A DNA stretch of 64,000 nucleotides from Siniperca chuatsi (GCF_020085105.1 NC_058056.1:13710929-13774928); one strand, 5' to 3'; shown: positions 25,661-37,800, counted from the first letter of the stretch. Numbers and translations are program-made. Notes: generated by a model from the sequence alone, not told the origin.

Positions 25661-27753
25661 TAATACATGATATTAACACTGCTAATTCAAAACCAGTGAC
25701 AAAAGACACTAAAATTAATACATAAATAATTCCTAGAAGAAAGAGTACTTTGTTTTGGGGTCTAGCCACAGTCCTGAGCTCTTTAAGGTACAAGATTAAC
25801 AGAATAACCCTCCTATGTGGCAAAAAAAGAGATTTAAGATTGAGATTTAATGTAATCAAAATCTTTCTCAAACTTGGTAAAGAATGAAATCACACTTAAA
25901 CCTCCAACTGGTTTGATGTTTGACATCCCTGGAGCTTAGTGTTGTGGACTTCATTCATCTACACAGTGTTTGGTCTTGTCTTTAACTGTCCTTGTGAAGC
26001 AGAGCAGATTATGTGATTTTAATGCTTTGCACCATGAGAATAAAACCACAAAGGATCTTTGTGCACCTACTCCACCATTTTTACAGTTTGATCATTCCGT
26101 GCAGCCAGAGCTGTCCACCGTCTCAAGGTGCTGAAACAACCACAGATAGAAACAAGCAAACCAGATAAAGTAAATCCATGAACAGAGGCTTACGTTTACG
26201 TGCCACTTTCTACTGTCCGCCTGCTGTACAAGTACACAATACCCATTTCACTACTGCAAGCTCTTTTTATAATCTCAGCTTCGAGTCTCCTGAAATATTA
26301 ATGCCTGTGTGATACTTGAAGATGACCAGCATTCATTTGCTCTCTATTCTTGGGAGACTTACTGTGCACTCTTCCTTTGGCAGTGTTGGATCAAATTTTA
26401 AAGTGATAACTGACTGAAAATCTTTTGATGATCAAACACTCAAAAGACATAAACTCCTGCAAACTGTCAGGACTTGAAAGCAACATTTCAGTCACAGACC
26501 TTTGTCAAGCATCGAAATGTGAAAAAATACTATACTTAAGTCAAACCACAATGAAACTCTTACAGTAATTAAGGACTTAAAATTAAATCCTTCTTGAAAT
26601 TTCTTGCAAGTCTTCAAAGAATAACATAATGAACAACACTAATTGCCATCATGACACAAAGACCTCATTTATGCTCAGATGTGATGATCTGTGTGTATGG
26701 ACCTCAGCTTACATATTAGTAATAAGAGGACACTCTGTGTCCTCTTTAAAATCCATTTAAGTACCTAAATATCACTTTCCACTACAAACAATAGGACCTT
26801 TCTCCACATCAAATTCTCTTTTTCAAACTCAGTCTCACCTGTATGGCATGACATATGCTTCAGCGTACTGCCATGCAAATGCTATGCTTGTCGAGTGACC
26901 CACTAAAATGTCAAAAGCCCATTATAAATCTGGCATTTTAAAGGCCATCTCCCTTCATCACAGTCAGGTGCAAATGGCAGGAGTCGTGAGTTATGCTATG
27001 GAGTCTGCCTTGGCTTTAAAAATGACAAGACCACAAATAAAAGATCCAACAACTATGACCTCAGTTTACCTCAGGAGTAAACAACACAGCCAGTCAGAGT
27101 GTTAAAACCTACTGAATATGCAATAGAATTCGCATGGATTCAACAGGTCAAACTGCTTGCTGTCTTGACCAATAAAGGCTTTGTGTCTGTGTAGATCCAA
27201 CAGAGTTCAGACTGAACAACAACAGGCTACAGCAGAGAAGATAGCATGGTCACAGCACGACTGGAAGCCTAAAGATTTATTAGTATTAGTCCAAAGGGAA
27301 CCCCAAATTACAGTTAAAGGTGCTCATTAAAGATCTACCACCACTGACGCCATGAGGAACAATAGGTGTTGTAGAGAGGAGGAGGAGGAATGTATCTGTT
27401 TTGGGTGTAATAGTCTGACACATTGCCAGAAACATCCTCACCCTAACCCACCAATAACATCACTGTACCATGATGCAGGGAGCTTCTGAACGTTTAGATT
27501 TCACTTCATTTAAAAATCGGGGGTTTTATAATTGAAAGAAAAGGTGGTTCTCTCTCTAATCAGGTAATATTTCGGCGAATCTGTGTTCCCCCGCTGACTG
27601 CAGCACTCACAACAGTCTGCACACCCACCTTCCTCCAGCTCTGTAACTTGACGAAAAAAGACTGCGCCATAAATAGCGCAATACACCCTTCCAGTTCGCG
27701 TTTAGATCACCAAAACGGATAGGCTACATGAGTTTTAAATTCACATCGCTCAC

Positions 27754-27830
27754 CTTAGAAAGCTTCCTGGCCGCTGGCGTCTGGTGACGATGGGGATGCT
27801 GCTGTGTTTTTTTCCTCCAACACCAAGAAA
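27754..27830 (-). other. tmem63c: Candidate non-coding first exon of tmem63c
   Basis: On the minus strand 'GGAAGCTTTCTAAG' is followed by a strong donor (gtgagcg). The surroundings are locally richer in CG than the flanks. It is on the right strand and placed just upstream of a head-to-head neighbour, as expected for the tmem63c promoter end. The outer edge and the transcription start cannot be fixed from sequence. Confidence 0.45.
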
Positions 27831-28329
27831 CAAGAGAAACTCCCACCTACTCAGGGGCCGTCTGACAATTAAACACCTGCCCTGAAGGCTGCTAAGGGAA
27901 CGTCAAGTAATGTTTTAACTCCGATATCTTGATTTCGTCTCTACTTTTAGAATATAACCTACCAACTGATTATTGACCCAGCATGTATAATTATCTGATC
28001 ATCTATCCAATTACAATGACTTATTTTGCTGATGAAATTATTATTATATTTTTAAAGCTAAAAAGAAACCAGCAGAATGGTTCTGGCGATGAGACAACAC
28101 AAGGTAAACAAAGTGTGGATTTGTTCCGCCTACTGAGTAACATCCAAATATAATAAATCTATATCACCTATCTGACAGCACTCAGACTAAAAGGTAAAAT
28201 AATCGAGGATGCATTGCCACCTACTGGAAACTGTCTTTCTTGCATTGTTTCAAACTTCTACTTTGTCTTTTTTTTCTGTCCTTTCTCTTTATCAAGTCAA
28301 ATAGACTTGATTTCACCACTGAAACAATC

Positions 28330-28860
28330 AGTGGTGAAAAACAACTAAGTACATTCACTAAAGTACGTTGAGGTTGAGGTACTACCACTTTATACTTTTA
28401 TTCCACTACAATTCAGAGGCAAATATTGTCCTTTTTTCTCTCCACTGCATTTATTTGGTAGCTGTAGTTACTTTACAAAAGATATTACATACATAAACAT
28501 ATGAGCTTATAAAATATGATGTATTGTTATCCATTACCCAAAGGTAGGCATAGGCTTATATAAATGAGTTCCAATGAGCTCGACCAACTACAAGTAAAAC
28601 GCTACTTACACATGAATGCATAATATTAATAATCATTATCATCATCATCATCATCATCATCATCATCTATTATTTAATAGTATAACACTCACATAGATCA
28701 TTTTTGTTCATTTATTTAAAGTGTCTTTACTTTAAGTACATTTTGCAAATAACACATATACTTTTACTTAAGTGACACTTTTAATTGTAATGACGTGCTT
28801 TTACAGTGTGTTATTTCTATTTTACTTGAGTAAAGGATCCGAAAACCTCCTCCTTCACAA
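28330..28860 (+). mobile_element. hAT-type MITE between tmem63c and zdhhc22
   Basis: The left end 'cagtggtgaaaaacaactaa' with 'gtacattcactaaagtacg' and the right end 'cttgagtaaaggatccgaaa' 'acctcctccttcac' are degenerate inverted termini. The interior has 'atacttttattccactaca' and 'cttttacttaagtgacact'. Same family as 36330-37060 (reverse orientation) and 1-77. Confidence 0.7.
28631..28668. repeat. (ATC)n microsatellite
   Basis: About ten consecutive atc units inside the MITE at 28330-28860. Confidence 0.95.
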
Positions 28861-29149
28861 AAATAAACCAAAAACAATAGCCTACGCCAAATGCTGTGAC
28901 AGAAAAGTCAGTTCTATTTTAATAAACGTTCATTTATGTCATTTTCACAAAGCTTATCCTACATAAGATTTGTGCTATTACTATAATGTTGGATGTGGAT
29001 GTGGTCTGCCTAAAAAGGTGAGTAAACTATTCACCAAATCAAAAACAGGTAAAGTAAAAAATAAATAAATAAATAAAAACAACAGGGGGAAACAGACGCA
29101 GCCAGACCAACAGGCGGCGGTAGACAAAGGAGCAGACACCCCAATAATG

Positions 29150-29268
29150 AACGTCGACGTCGATGTGGCTCAACAACACCTTCTGTGCGTTTGAATGAAC
29201 GTGCTGAGCTCTGAGCCGAGGCTCCGTGGTGCTGAAAGGACAGCTCCTCCGCTCTCTACCTTCAGCAG
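29150..29268 (+). other. zdhhc22: Candidate 5' UTR exon of zdhhc22
   Basis: 'ctctctaccttcagcag' is followed by a consensus donor (gtaggc) at 29269. The stretch is CG richer than its surroundings and holds the palindrome acgtcgacgt at 29151-29160. The first in-frame ATG of zdhhc22 lies only two bases after an acceptor at 30122, so an upstream leader exon is required. The 5' edge is a guess. Confidence 0.5.
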
Positions 29269-30124
29269 GTAGGCAGCCTGGACACGATGACGATGGTTTT
29301 ACAAGATAATTGTATTAATTGCGTCGTCATGGGAATTAAATGACTGACGCCATCATTGGCACCGGTGTAATCTGTTTCCTGAAGAAAACAGCAAAGGAAA
29401 CTGCGATAGTCATTGATTGTGCTGCTTATGCTTTCTGTCATCTAGGGCATTCATTGGCCGACAGTAGAGCGTTTCATATAAGAGCATAAAGACCCAGTTT
29501 GAGATTCAGTCTGTGGGAGCTGCTTCCTTCCTTCTTGTTGTGGTGTGATTCTATGTGATTTGCACATCTGTTGGTGCTGTAGGTTAGGAGATCACAGTGA
29601 AAAGGGTGAGATATTCTTGGTATTCTCAATGGCCCCTGAGAGTCCCCAGACACTGCTTTGCAGAGAAATTAGTTTTTCTCAGCAGCAGACTTACATCCTC
29701 TTTATTAAATGAGATCACACAATCTTTATGATCCATCTTGCCTAATAGGAGGTGTGTTACTTTCACCAAGATGCTTCCCCTCTAATCTACTTATTTCCAT
29801 CTGAAATGTTAAAGTAAAATGAGCCATATTAAGAAAAGAAGATACGGTATAGCATATTATAATAGATGTAAAATTTTGAAATTCTTTAATATTGGGTGAT
29901 TTTATTATGTGTTCTAAAGAAAAATGAATATTGAGTATTTTTGTCCTACACAGACAGAATAGATTTTGTTAACTCGTAACTTTTCATTTTCCATAGTAAA
30001 CCTCTGAAAAGGAGATTTATTTAGTGTTTAACTGCTGCCACATAATCACTCCTCTGAGCCTCTAGCAGTTGTCAAAACATTTATGATAACATTCTGCTCA
30101 CTGTGTCTTCACCCTCACACAGAT

Positions 30125-31049
30125 ATGTTCACCAGGATGTTAAAACTGAGACTTCTCAATGCTGTAGCACCTGCATACTTCTTCATGGCTACAGCAGTCA
30201 CCTTCATTTTGCACTTCTGCTTCTTCATTCCAACAATCTTCCCGAACCCGGACACATCCGTGGGGGGGTCTACAACTCTTCACACAGTTGTTTTCCTTTT
30301 CTTGATGTTCAACGCACTGGGAAATTACATAATGACTATTAAATATCCGGCTGAAAGCGCCAATGAGACTGCAGTTCCAGTGTGTTCGCCACACTGCTCA
30401 GACAAAGTGGATGCACACTACCTCCTAAACGGTCGCCACTTCTGCAAACTGTGTAAGAAAGTCATTCTCAAGAGGGATCACCACTGCTTTTTCACTGGAA
30501 ACTGCATTGGCAACAAAAACATGCGCTACTTCCTCATGTTCTGCATCTACACATCATGCACTTGTTTGTACTCCTTGGTTCTTGGTGTGGCCTTTCTAAC
30601 AGTGGAGTACTCCATCTCCTTTGAGAACCCGCTGACCTTCCTGACTCTTCTCCCCCTCTCCACTGGTTACTTCTTCATGGGTGAGTTGTTTAATTAAAGC
30701 AAATGATTTAAGATACATGTTGACTTCCTAAAAAAAAAATTAAATGTTTCCTTCTCAATGTCTCCCCACAGGAACAATCTCAGGCTTACAGTTGTTCCTG
30801 GTGCTGATGCTCTATGTGTGGCTGGGCATCGGCCTGGTCTGTGCTGGCTTCTGCTGCCAGCAGGTGCTGCTGGTGGCCCGGGGACAGACCTGGTGTCAGA
30901 TGCAGAGGGGGCAGCTCGTGGAGAACCGCAGCCCCTGGAGAACCAACCTTAAGGATGTTTTTGGTACCCGCTGGATCCTTGGCCTTATCCTGCCTGTGCA
31001 GACAGTGGAGATGTGTTCTGAAGACACAGATGCACATAAACAAGACTGA
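30125..31049 (+). CDS. zdhhc22: ZDHHC22, DHHC-family palmitoyltransferase (2 coding exons)
   Basis: Exons 30125-30680 and 30772-31049 join across a GT-AG intron in phase (ATG G / GA ACA), giving 277 aa; the family length is about 263. The product should attach palmitate to cysteines of target proteins at ER/Golgi membranes through an acyl-cysteine intermediate. The DHHC motif is at residues 118-121 in 'KRDHHCFFTGNCIG', with Cys121 as the expected nucleophile. Membrane helices are visible near residues 12-36, 50-72, 138-160, 165-185 and 190-215. 'LRLLNAVAPAYF' near the N-terminus matches the ZDHHC22 subfamily. The usual cysteine-rich segment before DHHC is shortened to HFCKLC. Two ATGs compete: 30125 (MFTR) and 30137 (MLKL); the second matches the mammalian start better. 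It is head to head with tmem63c and tail to tail with cipc. Confidence 0.92.
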
Positions 31050-31642
31050 GTGATAGCCACATGTCATATCAATATGTCACAAGTTGTAGAAAATGCTTTC
31101 TTGGGATCCATGTGGTGATTGCTTTTAAATACTAAATGGATGCTTTATTACCTCTAAAGTAGTCCATGAAATAGTTAGCTGTTAGCATACATTCCTTTAA
31201 GGACAGGAGCCATATATCAATGTGAAACTTTTGAATAAGTGCATAGTGTAAGTGTATCCTTTAAGTAAGTAGCTTTTGACAAGGCAATACTAAGATTAAT
31301 AAGTTAGTTGGTTGGGACATCCAGCAGTTTTACATGCACTACTATATGCTTGCATCAAAATAGAAAGATGGCTTTGCATAAGTGCATGCATTCACAGCTT
31401 TGCATTTTTATATTATGCTATTGGTTTGAACTCCTGCGTCATGCGGTGCTCTGAGATAACCAGTCAAGTGTGTTCTTCCATACTTCCTTGTACTGTAGGA
31501 TGCTACTATGTGACATTCAGGAAGCTTATGGTAATTTTTGCAACAATAATTTACTTTGATGTTAAGGGCTAGCAGGCAAGGAAACTACAGTAGGCTATGT
31601 GTCTACAGTGTAAACTGCCAGGCTTGACAACATTGTTCTGAC

Positions 31643-31648
31643 AATAAA
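31643..31648 (+). terminator. zdhhc22: Candidate zdhhc22 polyadenylation signal
   Basis: AATAAA about 594 bases after the stop codon, followed by 'ctgttgagcagcatgttgag', a GT-containing stretch suitable for a downstream element. Confidence 0.45.
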
Positions 31649-33730
31649 CTGTTGAGCAGCATGTTGAGCCTGATGTTTTCTACTCAAATGAATGTGGCTC
31701 AAGACAGTTTGATTATAGTCCAGTAATATGCTCCTTTATAAGAATGGGTGGGGGAAATGTGAAGATGATTACCATATTATTATCCAGGGTATTATTCACA
31801 ATGTGCCATAAACTCATGCTTACAAATTACCCCAAAGATAAGGTATTCACTACACTGCTAATGATAGGGCCCTCTGTATAGCAACAGTAAGCACTTTTCA
31901 CTGTTATGCTGTGGCTACAGCCAGACATATTCATCATCAAGTCAAAGATGTTTTGGATTTCAATAAATATACTTTTTAGAGCTATTTTGTCTATTCCCGT
32001 TATACCAATAAAAGTATTCAAATCCCAACGCAGCCATTCTTCGTTTTTAAAAACTACACACTCAAACGCTATAAAGTGAAATAAATGACTGAGACGAAAT
32101 GCTCTTCAGAGTTTTATGACAGTTCATTATTAGTCAAAGTGACTTGCTAAAGAAATGATGCAGAAAGCACATTTCACAATAACAGGGAAAAAGCAATCTT
32201 CAAAAAGCAATCAAAGTAATTTTTGTAACGCTCTTTTCGCACTTTTAAAACCAAGACTGACTTGATTATTTCTTAGTTTTACAACTACTCATGAATAAAA
32301 AATATTGCAACAGTAGTGTATTGTTGTTAAAAATAAATATTACAACAGTTAACCTCGACTTAACATTTAAAACTGAAACATTTATGACTTTACTTGTCTT
32401 CATGCTATTCTTTCTACAGCGATTCTGGATGTATTGCCTAACCAGAGGATGGTTTGTTTTGATTCAGAAAAGAATATTAATTCCAAGTTCATTCAACTTT
32501 CTTCCACATGAAGCTCACAATCTTAGCTGCTCAAGCATTGATCTGAAGTACAAACATGAACATATTCAAAAAAGGCACAGGCATCCAGATGCACATTTAT
32601 ATTCACATTGTTTTATCAAGGCAGAGTGCTCATTTAGGGATACAAGTCGTAACATTTGTCTAAAAATGTTGTCAGTAATCTCTAACTAAAGTGCAAGAGT
32701 CCATAATATGGAACTAAAAGAAACCATTTAGCTGTAATTTCTTGCCTTGAAGTTTCAATTAAGACTACATCACACTGAGCTTAAGCAGCAGGAATGAACA
32801 TGGCAGCAATATATGCAAAGTCAAGAGAAAAATATATGGCTACAGCACTTCACTTGCTACAGTTGAAGCTTTCACAAATTCCTACGTAGTTCTTAAAAGG
32901 TATCTTCTGAAAAAAGGAGTTTGCTTTACCAGTGAACTGGCAAACTCGTCATAATGTGCTTGGTTTGTTTATATTATTCACACAGCTTTAGTCTTGGTCA
33001 GAGACATAATTACAAATAAATAATACTGACTCCAAGTAACAAAATTATTTAAAAAAAACAGTGTTATGGTTTTGCCAGCCCTCTCACTGTGAGCTATTTA
33101 GCTGTTGTTTGAGAATACAAGCTGTTAGTATGTACACTTCCTCACAAAGGAGGCATCTGCTCATTCAGTTTAATTTACCATCCAATTTAAAAACAAAGTA
33201 AATTTAAAAAATGGACAAGACAGTGCCCTATCGAGACAAGATGCTCTGCTGTAAAGAGGAAATTGAAACACAGGCCACCTGTATCCACACCAGGTTTTTC
33301 TACTTGATTTAAAAAGTAAAATAATGCATATATTTTCTCTACAGCAATCACATTCAAGACCTATATAAGGAATTAACTGCCCTCGCATGTGCTGTAAGGC
33401 ATGCCTTTTATGCAATTAAGACATATAGCACATATAGAAGCTATAGCCTTGTTGCAAGTGATCCTTGCCATTTTGAAGCAGGAGGTAAGAAAATTCATTA
33501 TAGGCAAGGGTTTGAAATGTAAGCATGCGTCTCAACTTGGTATTAGTAGGTGTGCTTCAACTTCATATTAGACCAGCAGTTCTGAATGTTTAACCTGCAA
33601 ATTTAAGATGATTTGTACTTACAACCTCCTGACAAAAGTGTGAAAGTATAGTTTAGTTTAGTTATAAGTTATAGCTTGTTTAGTTAAGATGCTCGATGCT
33701 GTGATGACTATTTCACACACAAAAAAAGCT

Positions 33731-33736
33731 TTTATT
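33731..33736 (-). terminator. cipc: Candidate cipc polyadenylation signal
   Basis: Minus-strand AATAAA about 90 bases past the cipc stop at 33825. It is the nearest of several; mammalian CIPC has a longer 3' UTR, so a more distal site may be used. Confidence 0.35.
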
Positions 33737-33824
33737 GTACAGATTTGAGATATATGTTTTTACATTCAATAAATCATCTTGTGACCCTCTGATTGAGAAA
33801 TGCTGGTCATGTCCATGAATATTA

Positions 33825-35853
33825 TTACCCCAGGACTCTCTGAGCTTTAGCTCCCCATTGCTCCTTGTCTGTGTGCTGCAGAGAGAGCTGGAGTTTAATC
33901 CAGAGCTTTGGGTCTCTGCTGCTCAGAGCCTCCAGCAGCAGAGCCGTTTGCTCCTGAAGCTGCTGCAGCTGGCCTTGGGTGCGTTTATTCTCCTTGATCA
34001 GCTGCTTTGTGCGCATGGTGATCCCCAGCAAGCCAGATTTGTTGAGAATGTTGTAGGTATTGCTGAAACGTTTTGATTTGTTACTGTCAATTGAGAAGGG
34101 GTCCTGGTATTTGTCAGCATGCATCCTGTTGCTGTCCATATGTGCCCTGAATTCATCTCTGTAGAGGGGCAGAGAGCTGTTCCCTGTCAGCGGGGAGAAA
34201 GACTTATCACTGAGTTGCTCCTGACTCTCAGCTGCCTGTGATCGGTTGTCTGCTGCTTCAAAGTTGGAGATGGATTTGATTGAAGTCTGCAGTGCTGGCT
34301 GGGGGAGCATGTAGCTTTTTGATTGACGGATATTTTCAGAGCCAGTCTTTGGAGAGCTGCTGCTGCCATTTGATACCACGGGTTGAAGAAGAACCACCTG
34401 GGACTGAGGCATCACTTCCAAGGGTGACGGAAAGCCCCACTGTTTTTCTGCTGGAGCCAGCGGGGATGGCTAGAGAAAATGAAAAAAAACCTTTAATATC
34501 ATGCTATTTCCTAGAGTAAAACACCTATAATACAGTAATTATTAAATACAAGGAGCATATGTAAACAGAACAAACATTCAAACTTATCCATTAAAATAAA
34601 CAACAGTCAAACTACGCTGTACATGAAGACTTTACATTTGCACTCTCTTAGCCAAAGGTAATTTCACCCTTAACTGACAATAGAGCCCTGGATTAGTGAA
34701 CCAAAAAAAGAAACGTAGCAATGTTGGCAGGTAGCTCAGCTGCAACAGCTAGTCATTTCTTATAAATTGAGAGAAAATTCTGTATAAGCCCTTTCAGCTG
34801 CCACAACACAGTGACAAAGTAGATTTGAGGAAAATGTATGTTGCTGTGATGCAACTGTTCAGCTGAGGCTGTAGCTCTGTTTCACACTAGCAACTGCTTT
34901 CCCTGGTTTTAATCAAATTTCAGCGGAAAAAGAAAGAAATGTCAGACTAAGTAGCTAATCACCTAGCTGTGTAAAATGCTTACTTAGTCAGAGTTGGCTA
35001 GAGTTCAGAGCCAAAAAAGCTCCAAGGTAGAGAGGCAGTTAAAACCCTGCAAGAGAAATGAAATAAACATTGCTAGGCAGAGGCAGACATACATTGTTGT
35101 ATTTTACCTGCTTTAAGACAAAGTTATTCATGATGATCATTGGAGAAAGTCCAGCTTATGAGCCTCCCATTACAGCCAGCTGCGGACCAGTAGGGTCCTG
35201 GCCAACTATCAACCCATTCCTTCCTGCATCTTCAGAGTCAGTCAGATCGACTGTACTGAGGTACTCAGAGCTGGCATCTGAGGAAGGGAAGACAAGCATA
35301 TGGGTCTAATCATGTCTAAAAGCAACATATTAACCTTTCTATTGTGTACAGTTCCTGAGGCAGAACATTAGTACTATGAAAACAGTGGCAGATGTAGATA
35401 AGCATCTCCGAAGCGTCTGGAAATGGATACCATCGACCTGATGAGGAGGGCTAAACCAAATCCAGGTCAGACTGCATAGTGTAAATAGAACTCATGAGAA
35501 AAACTGACCCAATAGAGGATAGCCTACATAGAAAATGTGACCTAAAACTAAGATTTGATTAGGGTTGACCTTGTTTATGACTTGTTTGTCATTTTTTCTA
35601 ATCATGGAAATGCTAATTATATACAGGTACATCCAGTTCACAACACGTGCCACACTGGCAATACTACAATGTCAAAATTAAACATACTTTGAGACAAACA
35701 TCAAACTTAAAGGTGTATAGCTGTAGAGCAACGTAACTGAATCAAACCTGAGAAGCCTGAATCTCTCTTCAGGACAGGCTTGGATGCTCCAAGGTGTGTT
35801 ACCCTGGTGAATGGTGGTGTCCTGTGTCTGTTGGGTCTACTGAAACTGTTCAT
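33825..35853 (-). CDS. cipc: CIPC, CLOCK-interacting pacemaker, with an in-frame TAA at codon 76
   Basis: Coding exons 35853-35748, 35277-35108 and 34469-33825 (minus) join with GT-AG introns and agreeing phases, 307 codons including the final TAA. The product represses CLOCK-BMAL1 transcription in the circadian loop. Family landmarks: 'KRDSGFSDASSEYLS' (residues about 30-44), 'GLSPMIIMNNFVLKQ' (78-92), and a C-terminal helical, leucine-rich stretch 'TKQLIKENKRTQGQLQQLQE' followed by 'LLEALSSRDPKLWIKLQLSL', fitting the CLOCK-binding coiled coil. Codon 76 reads TAA (35158-35156) where the frame on both sides is clearly CIPC; a tyrosine codon one base away would restore sense. If real, the predicted product is 75 aa without the C-terminal CLOCK-binding part, so the gene may be a pseudogene, a null allele, or the base may be an assembly error. 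Position next to zdhhc22 supports the identity. Confidence 0.82.
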
Positions 35854-36329
35854 GCTTGTCTCTTCTGGAAAAATGGAGAATTAAAAAGATCAAATCAGAA
35901 TTTGACATTTGTTTCACAATTTGACACATTTATTTGTGCTTACATAAATTATCGACAAGTAACTCAGTGCTGATGGGTCAGTAGGGCAGTAATATCTCCC
36001 TGATCAGTCTACTCTACACCTAGGGCCAAAAAATCAAAACAACAGTTTCATGTAATGCAAGGCAATACGATAGCTCTGCTATAAATACTTCCCTCCTTAA
36101 AATATTCCATCTTACTGAAAGTGCTACTTTAAAATTGTTTGTGAGTTAACTCAACTGTACAGTACGTTTTAATCCTGTATTGTACTAAACATCATTATAC
36201 TGAAGTGTGTTTCTAAGATTTTTTCGACCTCACCAGAGAAAAGCTTATGCACATCCCTACAAACAGGATGATAGTGTGTTTTTGAACAGGACATTAAACA
36301 GATCAAAGATTTAACAACGTAATATTAGA

Positions 36330-37060
36330 TTCAATTGTTATTACTTAAGTGAAAGTATGTAAGTATTAATGGCAAAATTGACTTAAAGTACCTAAAGTAA
36401 AAGTACTCACTGCACAGTAAAATGGTCCCAGTCAGTTTTTTACTATCAAATATGATGTTTCTGGATTTATATTACTGCTGCATTAATGTGTATGTTGCAT
36501 TTTACTGCTGTAGATGTTTAAGGTTGAGCTAATTTTAACAATTTTTTATACTGTTGGGTAGTTTAATCTACAGCAATGCATCATATTCAATACGATCATC
36601 ATATGTTTGTGCCGTTGCTGTCCTGTGATCTCTAAAAAGTCAGGTTTTCATGAGCTCAGATAAACACTGTTTTCAACTTTGTGACAAAGCATTTCCAGCT
36701 AAACCAAGGGGGGTTTAAATAGTTTATTTAGCTTGACAAGTAGGAGAATTTTCTCAACCCATAAAGGAACACTTCATCCTTCAGTGTATCTGAAAGTTTC
36801 ACATTTAAAATCATCATATTTGGAAATACATGGTTTTCCCTGAACAGGAAGGGTAAGAAAAATTGTAATCTGCAACGTAAACTAGTAACTAAAGCTGTCA
36901 GACAAATGTAGTGGAGGAAAAAGTGCAATATTTGCCTCTGAGATGTAGTGGAGTAGAAGTATAAAGTAGCATAAAATGGAAATACTCAAGTAAAGTACAA
37001 GCACCTCTAATTTGTACTTAAGTACAGTACTTGAGTAAATGTACTTTCCACCACTGCCTT
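36330..37060 (-). mobile_element. hAT-type MITE in the cipc 5' intron
   Basis: It reads in reverse relative to 28330-28860. The right end 'ctttccaccactgcc' with 'gtacttaagtacagtacttg' and 'tgtagtggagtagaagtata' is well preserved. The left part has 'acttaaagtacctaaagtaa' and 'ttacttaagtgaaagtatg'. It is longer than the sister copy, so it may contain extra inserted sequence between 36440 and 36900. Confidence 0.65.
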
Positions 37061-37583
37061 TTATTGAATTTCTCTTGACGTTTAAGGGGCCTGTCACCCC
37101 CACATAGCCAGTCTGTTTACAGAGGTATTGTGTTTCACAATTTTACGACATTGCACACAGTATGGTAACGAAGAAAAGTCGTCAAGGCAAACAATAAAGA
37201 TCATAAGCTGGGAGTCTTAACTGTCCATTATTTAACGTTATAGCTATAACTTCTTAGTATTGTTAATGTTTCACGTTACACGCGCAGCTTTGACAACACT
37301 AGCTAACTGTTACTGACAGTTAACTTGCTGGTAACTGCCATACACTGGTTAGCTTTAACTTGTTCAGACAACTGCACTGCTGCAAGTAAAAAAAACCTCG
37401 GTGTGTGGAATGCAGCATTAACTCTTGTCTGTATCCAAGACAGTCTGTTTCATGGTTTACTCCCCTCCCCCTGCGCTGTTAGCGCTGTTAGCTCTGTTAG
37501 CTTGCTAGCTGGGTGACGCTAGCTAGCTACCGTAGCTTCAGCTTGGCAACCTGCCGGCTAATAGTTTTTGCAGACCTGCTTAC

Positions 37584-37800
37584 CAATACGCCCTTTGCTT
37601 GAAAACAAATATCCGTTTATAGTGACATCCAAGATTAACGTTATAGTTTTCCTACAGTTGTACTCGACTCTGGTGTAGCTTTCTAAACTTCTTCTACTAA
37701 CGGCAGCTGTCATCGTTAGTGTTGCATTACTGCCATCTTCTGGAGTGATTTTATGCTCTTTAATCTGGTTTAACCGAATGGAGCCTGACACCACAACAGC
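37584..37800 (-). other. cipc: Candidate non-coding first exon of cipc
   Basis: Minus-strand 'GGGCGTATTG' is followed by a consensus donor (gtaagcag) at 37583. It lies upstream of the coding exon that opens with an acceptor at 35864, eleven bases before the ATG. Its outer edge may overlap the direct repeat copy starting at 37773. The transcription start is unknown. Confidence 0.4.

Larger units (their letters stand above)
15720..27753 (-). other. tmem63c: tmem63c intron 1 (12 kb), no gene seen
   Basis: I see no reading frame here with recognisable family similarity or consistent splice phases on either strand. The content is interspersed repeats (19140-19830, 21185-21570, 22130-22640, 24155-24435, 25340-25660) and a TG/GA microsatellite at 18835-18909. 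Elsewhere it is unremarkable AT-rich sequence. Intron status depends on the inferred upstream exon at 27754. Confidence 0.6.
27831..29149. other. Head-to-head intergenic region of tmem63c and zdhhc22
   Basis: About 1.3 kb between the inferred first exons of two divergent genes. It must hold both promoters. It contains a MITE (28330-28860) with an ATC microsatellite inside and no reading frame of note. No TATA box in a convincing position. Confidence 0.5.
31050..33824. other. Convergent 3' region between zdhhc22 and cipc
   Basis: This is expected to hold the 3' UTRs of both genes. AATAAA on the plus strand at 31643-31648 is the likely zdhhc22 poly(A) signal, with others near 31968 and 32005. 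A 132-codon ORF at 32291-32689 (+) shows no recognisable domain and is AT rich. No repeats stand out. Confidence 0.5.

Noticed and set aside
28631..28668. Regular short repeats as a CRISPR array
   Set aside because: It is a simple ATC microsatellite in vertebrate DNA, without spacers.
32291..32689. 132-codon ORF in the zdhhc22-cipc interval
   Set aside because: AT-rich composition, no family resemblance, and it sits where two 3' UTRs are expected.
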